From Antedon mediterranea (Eukaryota; Echinodermata; Crinoidea; Comatulida; Antedonidae), in contig NC_092674.1 of assembly GCF_964355755.1 (NCBI RefSeq), positions 31,608,001-31,672,000 of the forward strand: a DNA stretch of 64,000 nt. Reading direction: 5' to 3'. Below, in pieces: positions 38,101 to 49,270 of this stretch (position 1 is the stretch's first letter; every line of letters starts with the position of its first letter). Made by a program: the position numbers and the translations under genes. Under the pieces are notes generated by a model. It saw only the letters and a program-made list of their open reading frames with translations, ran no database searches and was not told the origin of the DNA.

Positions 38101-41100
38101 AATACATCTTCATAATCCCACTCTTCCCTTCTATCTGACATGTTTTACAATACATCTTCATAATCCCACTCTTCCTTTCTATCTGACATGTTTTACAATA
38201 CATCTTCATAATCCCACTCTTCCCTTCTATCTGACATGTTTTACAATACATCTTCATAATCCCACTCTTCCTTTCTATCTGACATGTTTTACAATACATC
38301 TTCATAATCCCACTCTTCCCTTCTATCTGACATGTTTTACAATACATCTTCATAATCCCACTCTTCCCTTCTATCTGATATGTTTTACAATACATCTTCA
38401 TAATCCCACTCTTCCCTTCTATCTGACATGTTTTACAATACATCTTCATAATCATTATATAACCAGTGTGTAATACAGATCTGATGCATTCACATAAAAA
38501 GATAACTTTGCAAGTATTAAATATTGTTATTTAGCCTTTTAATAGTTTTTATTTTCAAAATGTGTTGTATATACAGTATTTCTCATTACTTTATTTATAA
38601 CATTCCTTGTTGTATCTGATTATATAATTATGTAAATTGACAAACACACAATTGACTGGACATTACTACTTTTTTCTTGTTATTGTATCAATTGGTGATT
38701 TTTTTTTGTATCCTTATCATTTAAGGAGTTTTGAAGTTGTTCATCCAAGCATTGACCTGGTAGCAGAGGTCAAGAACCATGATCAAGGAATCATGCGGCT
38801 TGATATGCAACTACGTGCATTCTGGCGTTCCATCCAATATGGTGACCGCTGGAAAAGAGGGCGTGTGTTACTTACTGGAGCTACTGGTTTTCTGGGAACA
38901 TTTATTCTGCAAGAACTTTTGCTAAATACACAGGTATGTTATTCTTATCACACTTGTATAATTACTAACAAGCGAGCACATTTTATTGAGTTAGTTTGAT
39001 AAAATGTTATATCTGTAGTACAGTACATGTTGTGTTGAGTTTAATATCCCATGATGGGAATGTTATACACAGAGAAATTGAAGTTGCTACAAAACGTTAT
39101 ATGTGATTATTAATATTAGTCTCTATTTTTTAAAATTGTAAATATTTAAGAATTTGTAATTATTAATCTTATCTTTTGATCTTTGTGCATTTTTTATAGT
39201 AATTTTAAATTTAATTAATTATACAGTAATTATTACTGTTTCATAGGCCTTAATGTGTTTTTTCTTCGTTTAACTTTGTTTATGTGAATTATCATTTTCA
39301 TATGTAAGCTCTTATTTCAACTATGAGTTGTATTTTGAGTCTTTTTATACCGATTAAATAAAAAAATAAATAAATATTTAAAATGGCTAACATGTTCCTC
39401 TAAATGCTAAGGTACTTCATAGCAAGTTGAAGTATAGGTTGTTAAAAGTGTTTATTGCAATATACAAGTTGTGTTTGGGATTAAGTTATAAGTAAGTTAG
39501 TAAGTTGTAAGTTATACCCAGCAATCAAAATGTTCGAAGTTTGATCTTTATTTTATGAGGTACTGTAGGTGTAAGTGAGAGATAACATGCCCTCCACGCC
39601 CTACCCTAAAATTAACTAAGCTTTAATAAATGGAAGACGGCTTCTATATGTTATAAACTTGATTTTATTCCCCCCATGTTATTTATATACACCACTGCAG
39701 TGGTATTGTCAATTTTTATTAAAATGTTATTTAAATAATAAATATCAATGTTATTTAATTTTGTTTCGTTATTATTTACCCAAACAAGCTGGTCGTTGAG
39801 GCCAGAGTTTCTTTAACGATCACCGTAGCAAAATAAAATAAGAAGATTAAACGAGAACTTACCTGTTCGAAGTTTGATCTTTATTTTATAGGTAAAAATG
39901 TAAGTGAGAGGTAACTCTTACATGACTTGGCATTTTTTATATGTCATTAAAGAAACATAATTGTTATGATAAATAACAATAATTTGTTTATGGAATCTAT
40001 TGTTGATGCATCCAGCATAGATATCATCATTTTCTATACTGAATTCTTTTCAGACACACATTTATTGCCTTGTGCGGAGATTTCGAGATATGACCGGTGA
40101 ACAAAGACTGCTTGCATCACTCAAACAGTTTGGAATTTGTAAGGAATCTTCCCAGAAAAACAAAGTGATGGAATACTTTGATACACGAGTAACAGCAATT
40201 ACAGGTAAACAAGCCAGCTGATATTGATTTAAACCTGTGCTGCTAATAGTTTGATAATAAAGTAGAAGTATCCATTTGAAATGTTTGCATAGGATAAACA
40301 CAAACTATTCAGTTTCAGTGTGATGAGTAAGATTTGTTCAATGCTGCAGAGAAAAGTTTTGAAGATCTCACATGTACGCAAGTGCATTATTATTATTGGT
40401 TATTATTATTATTATTATTATTATTTATTCTGTGTATTATTATTATATGGTTTTAGATTAAGAATCCTATTTTAGTGTGATTTTCAGTTTTATATTAGTT
40501 TTTGTTGTATATATGGATCTATTCATTCTAAAATAAAGTGATCAATTCAATTCAATTATCAGGTGATGTTTCTCTTAGAAATATGGGAATGAGTGAAGAG
40601 GATTACACTTACCTTAGCTATGAGGTAACTTGTACTTAATTATTTTGTTTCAACAAGTTTAAAAGTAATTTTAAAATCATATAAAAACATATTTGATGGC
40701 AGGACTTGATTAACATTCCAGGGTCCAGGTTAAATGTTCTAATTCATCATCTGTGTACACTATCAAACTAATATAACCCAAATATGGTAGTGATACACTT
40801 AAATATGGTAGTGATATGACATCATCATGTACGTTCATATATGGGAACATTACATTTTTTTGTCACATAAAGTGTAGACAGAGATTTAATTTATTATATT
40901 TTATAAATTCTTAGATTGACTTTATAGTACATGCTGCTGCCTATGTAAATCTCATCTATCCATATGATGCCCTACACGGAACTAACGTATTAGGTACCCA
41001 GAATACTGTCCTCTTTTCTTGTACGAATAAGATCAAACCACTCCATCATATAAGGTAACATAACAATTTTCATGTCATAAAAGCTAATTGAAAAGTTCCA

Positions 41101-44100
41101 ATAATTTATTTTGGATGTCTAATAATAAATTAAACTGCTTTATTAGAGGGTTGAAAGATGTGACAAGTATTAGCATATTTGCTACTATTTGCTTGCCTCC
41201 TCTCTTTATTAACTAAACACCTTCATATTAGATTATTGACTGTGCTATTCTTGCCTGATTGCTAAGCATCATAATAAGTGTTTGCTTACCTCGCTTTTAT
41301 AATATAGTTCAGTTTAAGTTGATTGCATTGTTGTACAAGTTTTGTTTAAATACATAAAATATTTGAGTTTGTGTTTAAGAATTATTACATAAACATAACA
41401 TAAATTCAAACAATTGTGTTTTTGGTTTTTGTCGTTATTTATATCTTAACAAATCTTTATAAAAATGTTGTTTTACTAAGTACTAATAGTGTGTTCCCGC
41501 ATAACACTACTAATTGTATGGAAAATGATGACATGCTAAAATATGCCTCGTTACTAGCCGATGGGTATGGACAGACTAAGTGGGTTGCAGAACAAATTGT
41601 GCTGAAAGCCAAATCCCGTGGTCTTCCTGTTGTCATTTATAGACTTGGTAAGTTGTATTCCGGACACCAAAACCTGTCTTCCGAGCTGACTACAGCGTTA
41701 GCATTCTCGTCACCAGGTGCACTGCTGCCTTTAGCATTCTTCCGTGTTGACCTAGTACTGGAACTAGCCATTGAATTGATGAATGACAGTAGAAATAGCG
41801 GAATAGCAGTAGCAATATGGCAAAGTAGATGAACAAACTACCGTAGGACTAGTAGTGTCCGAGTCAAAGTGATAGCTGGTTGAATCAGCCACAACAATGG
41901 CGAAATAATTGAGTTCAATGAAAACCGGGAGCGAGGTTTTAGACACGTCCGTTCACCATGAGTTCTGAGAACTAAGCATTGCTTGTATCCTTAGGCAAGA
42001 CACTTTACTTACATTTGCCTCTCTCCACCCAGGTGTATAAATGGGTACCGGTTAGATCAAGATAACCTTGCACTGATTACTAGCTGCATTATTATGAGAG
42101 TATGTTTCCATAAATGTTGATCCAAAAAATGAATGGGGTAATAATATTCAGCGCGTTAAGAGCTTGCTTATATGCGCTATATAAGAAAGAACTTATTATT
42201 ATTACTAACAAACCCATTCACTATCCCATCCCCCACTATTTGATCTACAGTATGCTCTGCCTACACTCAATCTTGTTAGATATTATTTATAACATTTAGG
42301 CAATCTTTCCGGTGACTCCACTACTGCTTACTGGAACCCATTAGACTCAAACCTGTTGGCTATCCAAGGAATTGCTGCCACTCACACCGCTCCTGACATT
42401 GATTGGCAAATTGAGATGACACCAGTAGATTTTGTAAGCAGTGTTATTGTGAACATGACACAGAATTTGATGTGTTGTGTTGGCAAGGTTTTCCATATTG
42501 TTAACCCAAACCGTGTTGATGCAAAGTGAGTATAATAATAATGAATTAATATTTATTTTTTCTTCTTTACGTTTATTTAATACTATATTCAGAAATATAC
42601 AAGATTATTGAAAAGTTTATTTAAAGTATGGTATAGAGTTTATATACATTATTCAATGTGCTTAATCCTGTTTCTTTTTAGTTTGCTGTATCAGACAATG
42701 AGAAATCTAGGGTATCCCATAAAAGTTGTTAGTTTTGAAGAATGGGGTGAAGAGATTGAATTACTAAGCAATGGATCTGAAGAGACCAGGATGCTAGGCC
42801 AAGCACTTGATGGCATCAATAAGTAAGCTTTTAAGTACCAACCACTTCATTGTTTTAGAGTAAGTCAGCCTGATTGAAAGTTAAACTGATTGAAAGTTAA
42901 AATGACATACATTTATTTTCTTATTTATTTTCATCCTTTTGTTGACAGAAATCCAGAATTCTTTCAAGACAAGTCGCAATTTGATATGAGATATTTAAGG
43001 GAAATGCTAGATGAATGGCAGATTCAATACCCTACAGTAGATGTGAAACAAATAAGAATGTACTTAAAACATCTTATAGCTAGAAAAGTTCTTAAATCAC
43101 CAAATCCACGACATAGTGGTAAGTACTTTTAGCATAGTGCATTCATTTTTTATATTCTAATTATATTTAAATGCTTATATATAAAGTAATTTATTGCTCT
43201 ATAGAAAATAAAAAAATTAATGAGCAATCAAATCTTTAGTAAAACCAAGTACAGTAGTTCAATAGATTTGAATCTATTGTTAGCTGTTTAGCTTTTTAGA
43301 TATTTTTACTATTTCATTCAATTCAAAACTGAAATATACATATTGAAACTAAACTGATAAAACTAGGATAGTGAGCTATTATCATTACTAGTTGAAATAA
43401 TGGTGTAACAGAGGTGGATTTAGAGAGAAATTAAAATTACCCCTTATTCATTTTAAACTCTATAATTAGCAAAATAATATTTAATGATTAGAAATTAAAT
43501 TAATGATTAAAAAGGTCATTTACTTTGTGAATTGTGACATTCTATTAAATTAATTATGTAATAAATATTCATTTTCTATATATGAAAGTATAAATTATAA
43601 ATTATTATGACTATGACTCATGCAGAAGTACTATTCATTTATCAAACTGAATATTCCCCAGAATTATTTTACTAGATCATAATAGGAGTCAATTCTACAT
43701 GTTATCATTATGCTATGTATATGGAGTAGCAATTGCATAAAATACAGCAGTGTATGCACTGTAGTATTGACTAAAAGCTACATTTGATTTAAAAGTCTAG
43801 GCTAATTGATGTGAAGAGGATTTATAAATCTAATGGAATGGGATTTATAAATCTAATGGAATGGGATTTATAAATCTAATGGAATGGGATTTATAGAAAC
43901 ACATTATTAAAGTCCTATGTATTAAAAGTAATTTGCTTTAAGTGTATAAATGTATTTGTAAGGATTTTTTATAGTATTACATACACTCACATAACGTATT
44001 GTTCATTTTCTGTTTTACAGTAGTACATATACAGAAAACAAAATGAAGCATTTTAAACAAACTTGATTTTGTTTTCCTGTCTATGATTTTTTTTACCTGT

Positions 44101-46550
44101 TTTATGTGATTTGATCAAATAAATAAATGAATGTGTTTCCATAGAAAATACACCATTACTTGGCCAAGTTGCTATAGTGACAGGGGCATCAAGTGGTATT
44201 GGAGCAGCAATTGCAACCCACCTTGCAAATGCCGGGGCATCAGTTGCAATAGCAGCACGAAGAGAAGACAAACTCCAGAAAGTTAAAGAGGAAATTGAAG
44301 CAAATAGTGGAACAGTTTTTGTGATGAAAACAGATGTTACAAAAAGAGAACAAGTAAGTCACCAATATTTATTTTATTGATATTCAATTTTATTTGGTAA
44401 ATAAAGTGAAATGTACATTGCTGGTCACACATAACAATATATGATGGAACTGTTTACTCACACAATCTGTATTTGTTTTAGTGTATGCATTGTGTAAAAA
44501 TAAATAATGCTATGTATAAAAGCTTTTCTTGTTGTTTATTGGATGTTGTTAACATTAACCCCAAGGGGATCATTACTAGAAAACATAATGAGTTTCTATA
44601 AACTGACCTTGGTAAATCCATGTGTCACTGGGATTTTAATATTTCAAATCTGTAATCGTATTTTTATGTTCCTAGTACTACATAATATATAAATCATTAA
44701 CATGTAAGATATTTTGAGCTCATAATGAACGTATAGGAAGAAGTCTTAAAATTATGTTATAGTTTGATTCAAAGAAAAGTAGCATAAATATGTTACATTA
44801 TTAAAATACATTCAACATCACAAGGACCATTTTCACTTATGTATTCATAATTTTGAAATAATTTATTTCTAAATACCTTGTGGCAAGATTATTTAAGTTA
44901 AACAATTAAACGAGTTTGACTCAAGTTACTCAATAGTTACTTATCAAATTTAGCCTACGGTATTAAACGACTTGTATGGATGATTTCCAGGTCGTTTGCT
45001 TCAGTTTTTAGGCCATGCTGCTAATGACTGACATGCTGATGACATTACTCAATGCACTTTCATTTCATCTACCTCGTTTACATCGCTTAAACTCAAGTTA
45101 GCTCCTCGCTAACATTTATGCATATATAATAGTGTATGAATACATCAATACATGAATATATAAAAAGTGTATTTAGAACTGTATGTTAATGTAAAAATAC
45201 AACAAAACAGCATTGTACAACTTAAGCTCTGTTCTACACCATCAAACTAGTTTGAAAAAAAAGTGTGAGGTCAATTATGGTAGTGATATGTCCAAATATG
45301 GTAGTGATATGACATCATCATGTCCATATATGGGCACATCACATTTTGTTTGTCACATAAATTTTGATAGTGTAGACAGAACTTTAGAAATATATCCTTT
45401 AGAACAAAAAAAACATTTAATTCAGTAATTCAAGGTTTGTTTTATTTAAAATAATAACATTTAACAATTACTGATTATTATAATGACAATGATGGTAAAG
45501 AATTGTCTCTTCAATAAAAGGTGCTGAGGATGATTTGTATATATTTTATGGTCCCATACATTTATATCCTCTCTTTTAGGTTAAGTGTTTAGTTACTGAA
45601 ACAGAGAAGCACTTAGGACCAGTAGACATCATAGTGAACAATGCTGGCATTATGTATTATACCCCAATGAGGAAAATACAGGAAGATCAATGGGAGAAGA
45701 CGATTGATATTAACTGCAAGGTACAATACATTTTGTTTCAATATCATTTTGTCCTAAATTGATTACGTATGTTTTAGGTTTTATCTACTAAGTAAAGCTT
45801 GCCAGTAAGAAAAGTGTTGTACAGAAACGAAGCAATATAATAGTTATAAGACATTTTTCTTTTTTATTCTGACTTCAAGCCAAACATCTTAGTAAAGCTT
45901 GCTTTAAATTAACATGTTAGCAAACTGTTGTTGTTTTTCACAGGGTGTAGTTAATGGGATTGGAGCTGTACTTAAAGGCATGTTAGAAAGAAAGAAAGGA
46001 CACATTGTCAATATGTCATCAAATGCTGGAAGAGCTGTAAGTATTTATGTGATTATAGTATTAAAAAAAACATTACCCGAAGATTGTAAATTGAAAATTA
46101 TAAATACAAATACATAAACAATAAGTTGTAATGTTTGCAGGCGTTTGCTGGTCTTGCTGTTTACACAGGAACAAAGTTCTTTGTTGAAGGTGTCTCATCT
46201 TCACTACGGAAAGAGATTGCAGATAGTGGAGTGAAAGTAACATGTATTCAACCGGGTGATGTTGTTACTGAGCTGTTAGCTCATAGTACAGACAATGAGG
46301 TACGTTAAAAATGGAACCTTTAATGCAGTGACTGAATAAAGGTATAACATATAACAAATATAAACCAACATTTTTGTTTGCTATTAACATTGTTCATTTC
46401 TAGGCTAAATCTGAGTATGCTGATAATAGTGGAGAAAAGGTTTTAGATCCGAATGATATAGGCAGAGCTGTTGTATATGCTGTAAGTCAGCCAGCACATG
46501 TCGCTATTAATGAAATTTTGATTGAACCTAGACATGCTCCAGCAGTCTGA
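28647..46550 (+). CDS. NRPS-like carboxylate reductase, A-T-R-SDR architecture (ATRR-like), 1279 aa
   Basis: Multidomain enzyme expected to adenylate a carboxylic acid, load it on a 4'-phosphopantetheine arm, release it reductively as an aldehyde and reduce that to an alcohol. A domain (1-510): KAGGAYMPLD, A3 SSGTTGKPKG (162-171), A5 NLYSISEC (298-305), A7 YRTGDWG (396-402), A8 GRCDSMVKIRGY (414-425), A10 Lys505 in SGKLDKKALP. Carrier: DNFFDLGGHSLLAA, Ser562. Thioester reductase: TGATGFLG (659-666), Tyr825/Lys829 in GYGQTK, then GDSTT. Short-chain dehydrogenase: TGASSGIG (1043-1050), NNAG (1120-1123), Ser1173, Tyr1186, Lys1190. No condensation domain. Architecture and size resemble fungal ATRR (glycine betaine reductase); yeast Lys2-type proteins lack the last domain. 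Annotation pipelines may call such genes linear gramicidin synthase-like. The substrate is inference only. The start ATG sits directly after a splice acceptor. Confidence 0.93.
28978..29092. repeat. Short direct repeat, about 2.5 copies
   Basis: CCATTTGAGTTCTCAACTC alternates with TTTTTACTCCACCATTT in units of about 45 bp inside the first coding intron of the enzyme gene. Diverged. Confidence 0.6.
29300..29860 (-). mobile_element. 5'-truncated non-LTR retrotransposon (LINE) fragment
   Basis: The minus strand encodes the C-terminal end of a LINE ORF2: HYHHTRICSKLHIPTHKTN, then NIRYSGPTFWNDLP, matching the usual H-TR-L ... G-WN-LP end of CR1/Jockey/L2-type reverse transcriptases. A 3' UTR follows with ATTG repeats and a tail of AATAAAGTGATCAATTCAATT at about 29300-29335, only a few bases from the donor of exon 29180-29296. 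No reverse-transcriptase core; not autonomous. Confidence 0.75.
29861..30940. other. Remainder of enzyme intron 2
   Basis: About 1.1 kb of AT-rich sequence between the LINE fragment and exon 3. No feature recognised. Confidence 0.5.
31697..33056. repeat. 59-bp minisatellite, about 23 copies
   Basis: Tandem unit of 59 bp containing GAGGTAATTTGGATTAGGCC, a pyrimidine-rich CCCTCCACGGACCCACAG and CAGCCAGCAGTGCAGC, filling most of enzyme intron 31607-33170. Copies differ by a few substitutions (GGATT/GAATT, GGACCC/GAACCC). GC content is well above its surroundings. Each unit holds acceptor-like CACAG and donor-like GAG|GTAATT 26 nt apart. Confidence 0.95.
35047..36512. mobile_element. Non-autonomous DNA transposon candidate in the carrier-domain intron
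   Basis: Intron 34613-36569 contains a block whose ends are imperfect inverted repeats: TTATTAGGTTATATGCATGA at 35047-35066 and the complement of TTATTGGTTATATGCATTGA at 36493-36512. Beside the left end is a (TTTA)n run (about 35100-35135), and 35270-35700 is dense in CpG and words such as TGCGTACGCGCGC, unlike the AT-rich surroundings. A tRNA-like stretch with an ATCGAGTCTC B box lies near 36120-36200. No transposase frame is visible. Confidence 0.45.
36727..38453. repeat. 48-bp minisatellite, about 36 copies
   Basis: Unit of 48 bp with the core TCTATCTGACATGTTTTACA starts about 10 bp after the donor of exon 36570-36716 and fills most of that intron. Copies are very similar (CCC/TTT variants, one 1-bp insertion near 37742). 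Because 48 is a multiple of three and the unit lacks stops, long frames run on both strands; the plus frame is continuous with the upstream exon for about 1.1 kb. These frames are not genes. Confidence 0.96.
38934..40053. other. Enzyme intron with a duplicated segment
   Basis: Contains two copies of a segment with GTTCGAAGTTTGATCTTTAT and then GTAAGTGAGAG at about 39531-39590 and 39867-39918. A stretch ending GATTAAATAAAAAAATAAAT near 39355-39377 resembles a LINE 3' end. Nothing else recognised. Confidence 0.5.
40386..40562 (+). mobile_element. ATT microsatellite and LINE 3' tail beside a splice acceptor
   Basis: An (ATT)n run (40386-40445) is followed by about 110 bp ending AATAAAGTGATCAATTCAATT, the same tail as the LINE fragment at 29300. 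The tail runs into the CAG acceptor of exon 40563-40624, so it supplies the last intron bases. No LINE coding sequence is present here. Confidence 0.55.
40741..40888. mobile_element. MITE-like element, copy A
   Basis: About 150 bp in enzyme intron 40625-40914, with inverted ends TCTGTGTACACTATCAAAC and its imperfect complement near AAAGTGTAGACAGAGA, and a core ATGGTAGTGATATGACATCA shared with the element at 45221. No coding sequence. Confidence 0.6.
41055..41480. other. Enzyme intron, no feature
   Basis: AT-rich 426-bp intron before the exon that encodes the thioester-reductase Tyr/Lys pair. Nothing recognised. Confidence 0.6.
41836..42206 (+). mobile_element. SINE-like element with conserved central domain
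   Basis: Intron 41648-42299 carries CTTAGGCAAGACACTTTACT, then CTCTCCACCCAGGTGTATAA and ATGGGTACCGG, a central block seen in several invertebrate SINE families, and ends in GCGCTATATAAG plus an ATT-rich tail. The 5' head lacks clear A/B boxes, so the 5' limit is approximate. The open frame running from the upstream exon into this intron is not coding: the phase-1 junction 41647/42300 restores RLGNLSGDSTT. Confidence 0.6.
43119..44144. other. Intron between the thioester-reductase and dehydrogenase parts
   Basis: About 1 kb that separates the R domain from the C-terminal SDR domain. It holds a 23-bp repeat (GGATTTATAAATCTAATGG core, about 3.3 copies, 43819-43894) and nothing else recognised. 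Confidence 0.6.
44354..45579. other. Enzyme intron, 1.2 kb
   Basis: AT-rich intron inside the SDR domain. Its only recognised feature is the MITE-like copy B at 45221-45389. Confidence 0.6.
45221..45389. mobile_element. MITE-like element, copy B
   Basis: About 170 bp with terminal inverted repeats: TCTGTTCTACACCATCAAAC at the left and its imperfect complement TTTTGATAGTGTAGACAGAA at the right (about 80% match). The core GGTAGTGATATGACATCATC is shared with copy A at 40741. Non-coding. Confidence 0.68.
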
Positions 46551-49270
46551 TTACCAAGTCCCAAAGCAAAGATATTCAGGTAATACTTGAATTTCCTCAT
46601 CAATTAATGGTGTATTGAACTTAAATGACAAAAAGACTCAAATATAGTATTGGCATGACGATTGGTATTGACAGGAAACTATTGGTATTGACAGGAAACT
46701 ATTGGTATTGGCATGACGATTGGTATTGACAGGAAACTATTATTCATAAATCAATACTGTCATACTTAGTCATTGGAATATTTATATAATATTTTTATGA
46801 TATAATTATATGATTTCACATTCCTTGCATTTTTTAAAGATACGTCACGTAGAGTATAGAACAATAAGACAAAATAACTTTGCCATTGTTAATTTGTTTA
46901 ATGTATTAGTATTATACTGATTAAGTATTACAAATAATTTATGCTTGCCAATTTTACGAACATTTGTGAAATATAAACTATATATTGATAATAGTGACTA
47001 GATGTTAAATTGCTACTGATACAAATGTATGAATTTTAAATATGAAGTGCAGTAATTTAAAAACAGCAATAACATAACAATAAAGTGAAGAAAAAACTGT
47101 TTTTTTTCTTAAAAGAATACCATCAATTCCGTTTTATCATTTCGTGGGTAACTTTATTGTCAACTCTTTAATACCGTTATAGAGTACCATCCTTCTTATG
47201 TATATGGTGTATATTCATCACAGTTATTGTGTCTTCGTTCATCAGTACCGTCCATTCCTTATCTTATTCCCTATTAACATAGAGATAAACCTGTATCAGA
47301 CTATACAGGAAGAAAGATCAAAGAAAGCTTGTGTACTCGGTCATGTCTGGAAAGTGTTAAAATAGACCCACATTTCATATTAGATAATAATACTTGTGCT
47401 ATATTGTAAACCCATTAATAAACTGAAGAGAAACGAATTTTATTTTAACGATGTGTTTTTGTGTACACTTGGCGTGTACGTGTTAATGACATAAGCTAAT
47501 ATTATCTTTTCTGTTGGATAGTAATGTTAGACATCAAGCGAAAACTTAAATTGCACAGCCGCTAATGATAAAAGATGCTTATTTTACCAAAAATGTAGGA
47601 CATAAATTGGCCAAAAAGAAACAGTTAATGATAAAGTTTATATCTGATACATTTTGAACGAATGATGCGAACTTGAGAAGTGTTTAAAAGGAATTTCAAA
47701 ATGTCATTGAAAGATCTGCTATACGTTTGACAAGAATGAATTAAATTTGAGTTATTCTGTAATGCAATTCAAATGTCAATTTAAAGATAAATATCGATTT
47801 AGTATTCAGAAACAAAATAGGTCTAAAAAAACGTTTTACAAAAGAACTTTGCTAAAATGATGGTTGAATGTATTTATTTATTATTTTTTTAATAATCAAG
47901 ATTAATGATGTTTTTTGACAGTTTATATTATGTTTATAAACTCTTCTAATTCATCAAAATCAGAAAAGTATAATGAGCAACAAAATTCTGGACCTAAAAA
48001 ATTAATATTCTTTATTTTTAAATAATTAAGGTGTTTTCCACTATGGTCATATAAGCATCATTAGTCAGAAAATCTCGTCCTTGACAAATTATTTAAAAAT
48101 GTATATAGGTTTACTACAGTGTTTTTAAATTGTGGGTAAACCATAAATATGGACACAAAATCATGCCAATCATTACCGATACATGATTGACTGTAATTAT
48201 TTTAATTAATTTAAATAATTGATATAATAGTGCTATATTTCTAAGAATTAACATGAATTACTCAGTACAGTAAAGCTTGGTTATAAATGTTGAGAAAAGC
48301 GTTGAAAGAGAGTTAGAGTGTATGCTCATTCGCCATCGTGATATGTCGTCAACCGTTTCTACTCAGGTATTTGAATTTCACGCTTGAGTAAATCGGCGTA
48401 ATTGGCTTCTCGCATCCGATCTTTTTTCTGAACTAGTTTCCTCATTTTCTATTGGAACATAATCTATGGAAATATCACCTTTTTTACATCGTATTTCGAC
48501 AATTGACGCTGCTTTATGCACGGCATCGCCTACTGCATACGCTGTTTAGTAACTCTATCCGAGAGCCAGTTACCATACAACTATTTTAGCGCTATCCGAT
48601 TTCACAGTCAGATTGATGCTGAAAAGGTTTTAACTGCTTTCCGAAAAGTACTCAATCGACGAATTTGAATGAAAATATCATTAAGAAGAAATTACTTTAT
48701 TATATGATTTTTCTGGCTGTTCAATGTAAGATGCCGACGTCTACTACAGTCCATTGGATGGAATCATTTTGTACCTAAACAAACGTAAAAATGCACCTGC
48801 AGACGTATGTGAAGTTATACGACGATAATAGATCGCTAATAACAACCTGTCGCCTACAACCATTCAATTTGTTGTTAATTTATCCAATCATCATTGATTA
48901 TTTTTTATCGAAAGATTTTTCATTTTGCTTCACCATACCCGACGACGAAGATTAACCTATAGCCTGTTTTCAAAGCCGGTTCCAGTGCTTTTCTTAAACT
49001 TATGTAGATCAATGTTTTGCAAAACTTCATTGTAAAAATATGCGGTTGTTTTGTTCAATCGTATTAAAGGCATGCACAACAAGAATTTTAGAACCAGTGG
49101 ATATTAACAAACATGTAATCAATTCTGATTTCGTTTTTGGAAATTCATTGAATCTGGTTTGTAACCAATACGTCGTTTGAAAGTTATCTAGAAAGTCTGA
49201 ACCAATTATATTCGAAGCAATAATACCCTGTTTATCGTGTTTTGTACATTTTGTCTGCGTTACTAACAAA
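46551..49270. other. Intergenic region: enzyme 3' UTR and iGluR upstream sequence
   Basis: AATAAA signals at 47079-47084 and 47417-47422 are candidate poly(A) sites for the enzyme gene. CAG|GTAATA at about 46579 could be a 3' UTR donor. A short repeat of ATTGGTATTGACAGGAAACT occurs at 46660-46740. No additional gene, and no clear promoter for the iGluR gene. Confidence 0.5.

Larger units (their letters stand above)
28647..46550 (+). other. Exon map of the A-T-R-SDR gene
   Basis: Coding exons: 28647-28890, 29180-29296, 30941-31090, 31225-31356, 31441-31606, 33171-33321, 33415-33525, 33707-33925, 34047-34243, 34421-34612, 36570-36716, 38726-38933, 40054-40204, 40563-40624, 40915-41054, 41481-41647, 42300-42525, 42682-42822, 42949-43118, 44145-44353, 45580-45720, 45944-46036, 46141-46299, 46404-46550. 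The lengths sum to 3840 nt (1279 codons plus stop) and every junction is GT-AG with compatible phase. The intron 34613-36569 splits the carrier motif DLGG|HSLL. Confidence 0.9.

Noticed and set aside
36580-38455. Long frames on both strands (399, 335 and 247 codons)
   Set aside because: They are readings of the stop-free 48-bp minisatellite; only the first part of the plus frame, up to 36716, is real exon.
41648-41832. Extension of the thioester-reductase exon to 41832
   Set aside because: Frame stays open by chance, but splicing at 41647 to 42300 restores the conserved GDSTT region; the extension has no family similarity.
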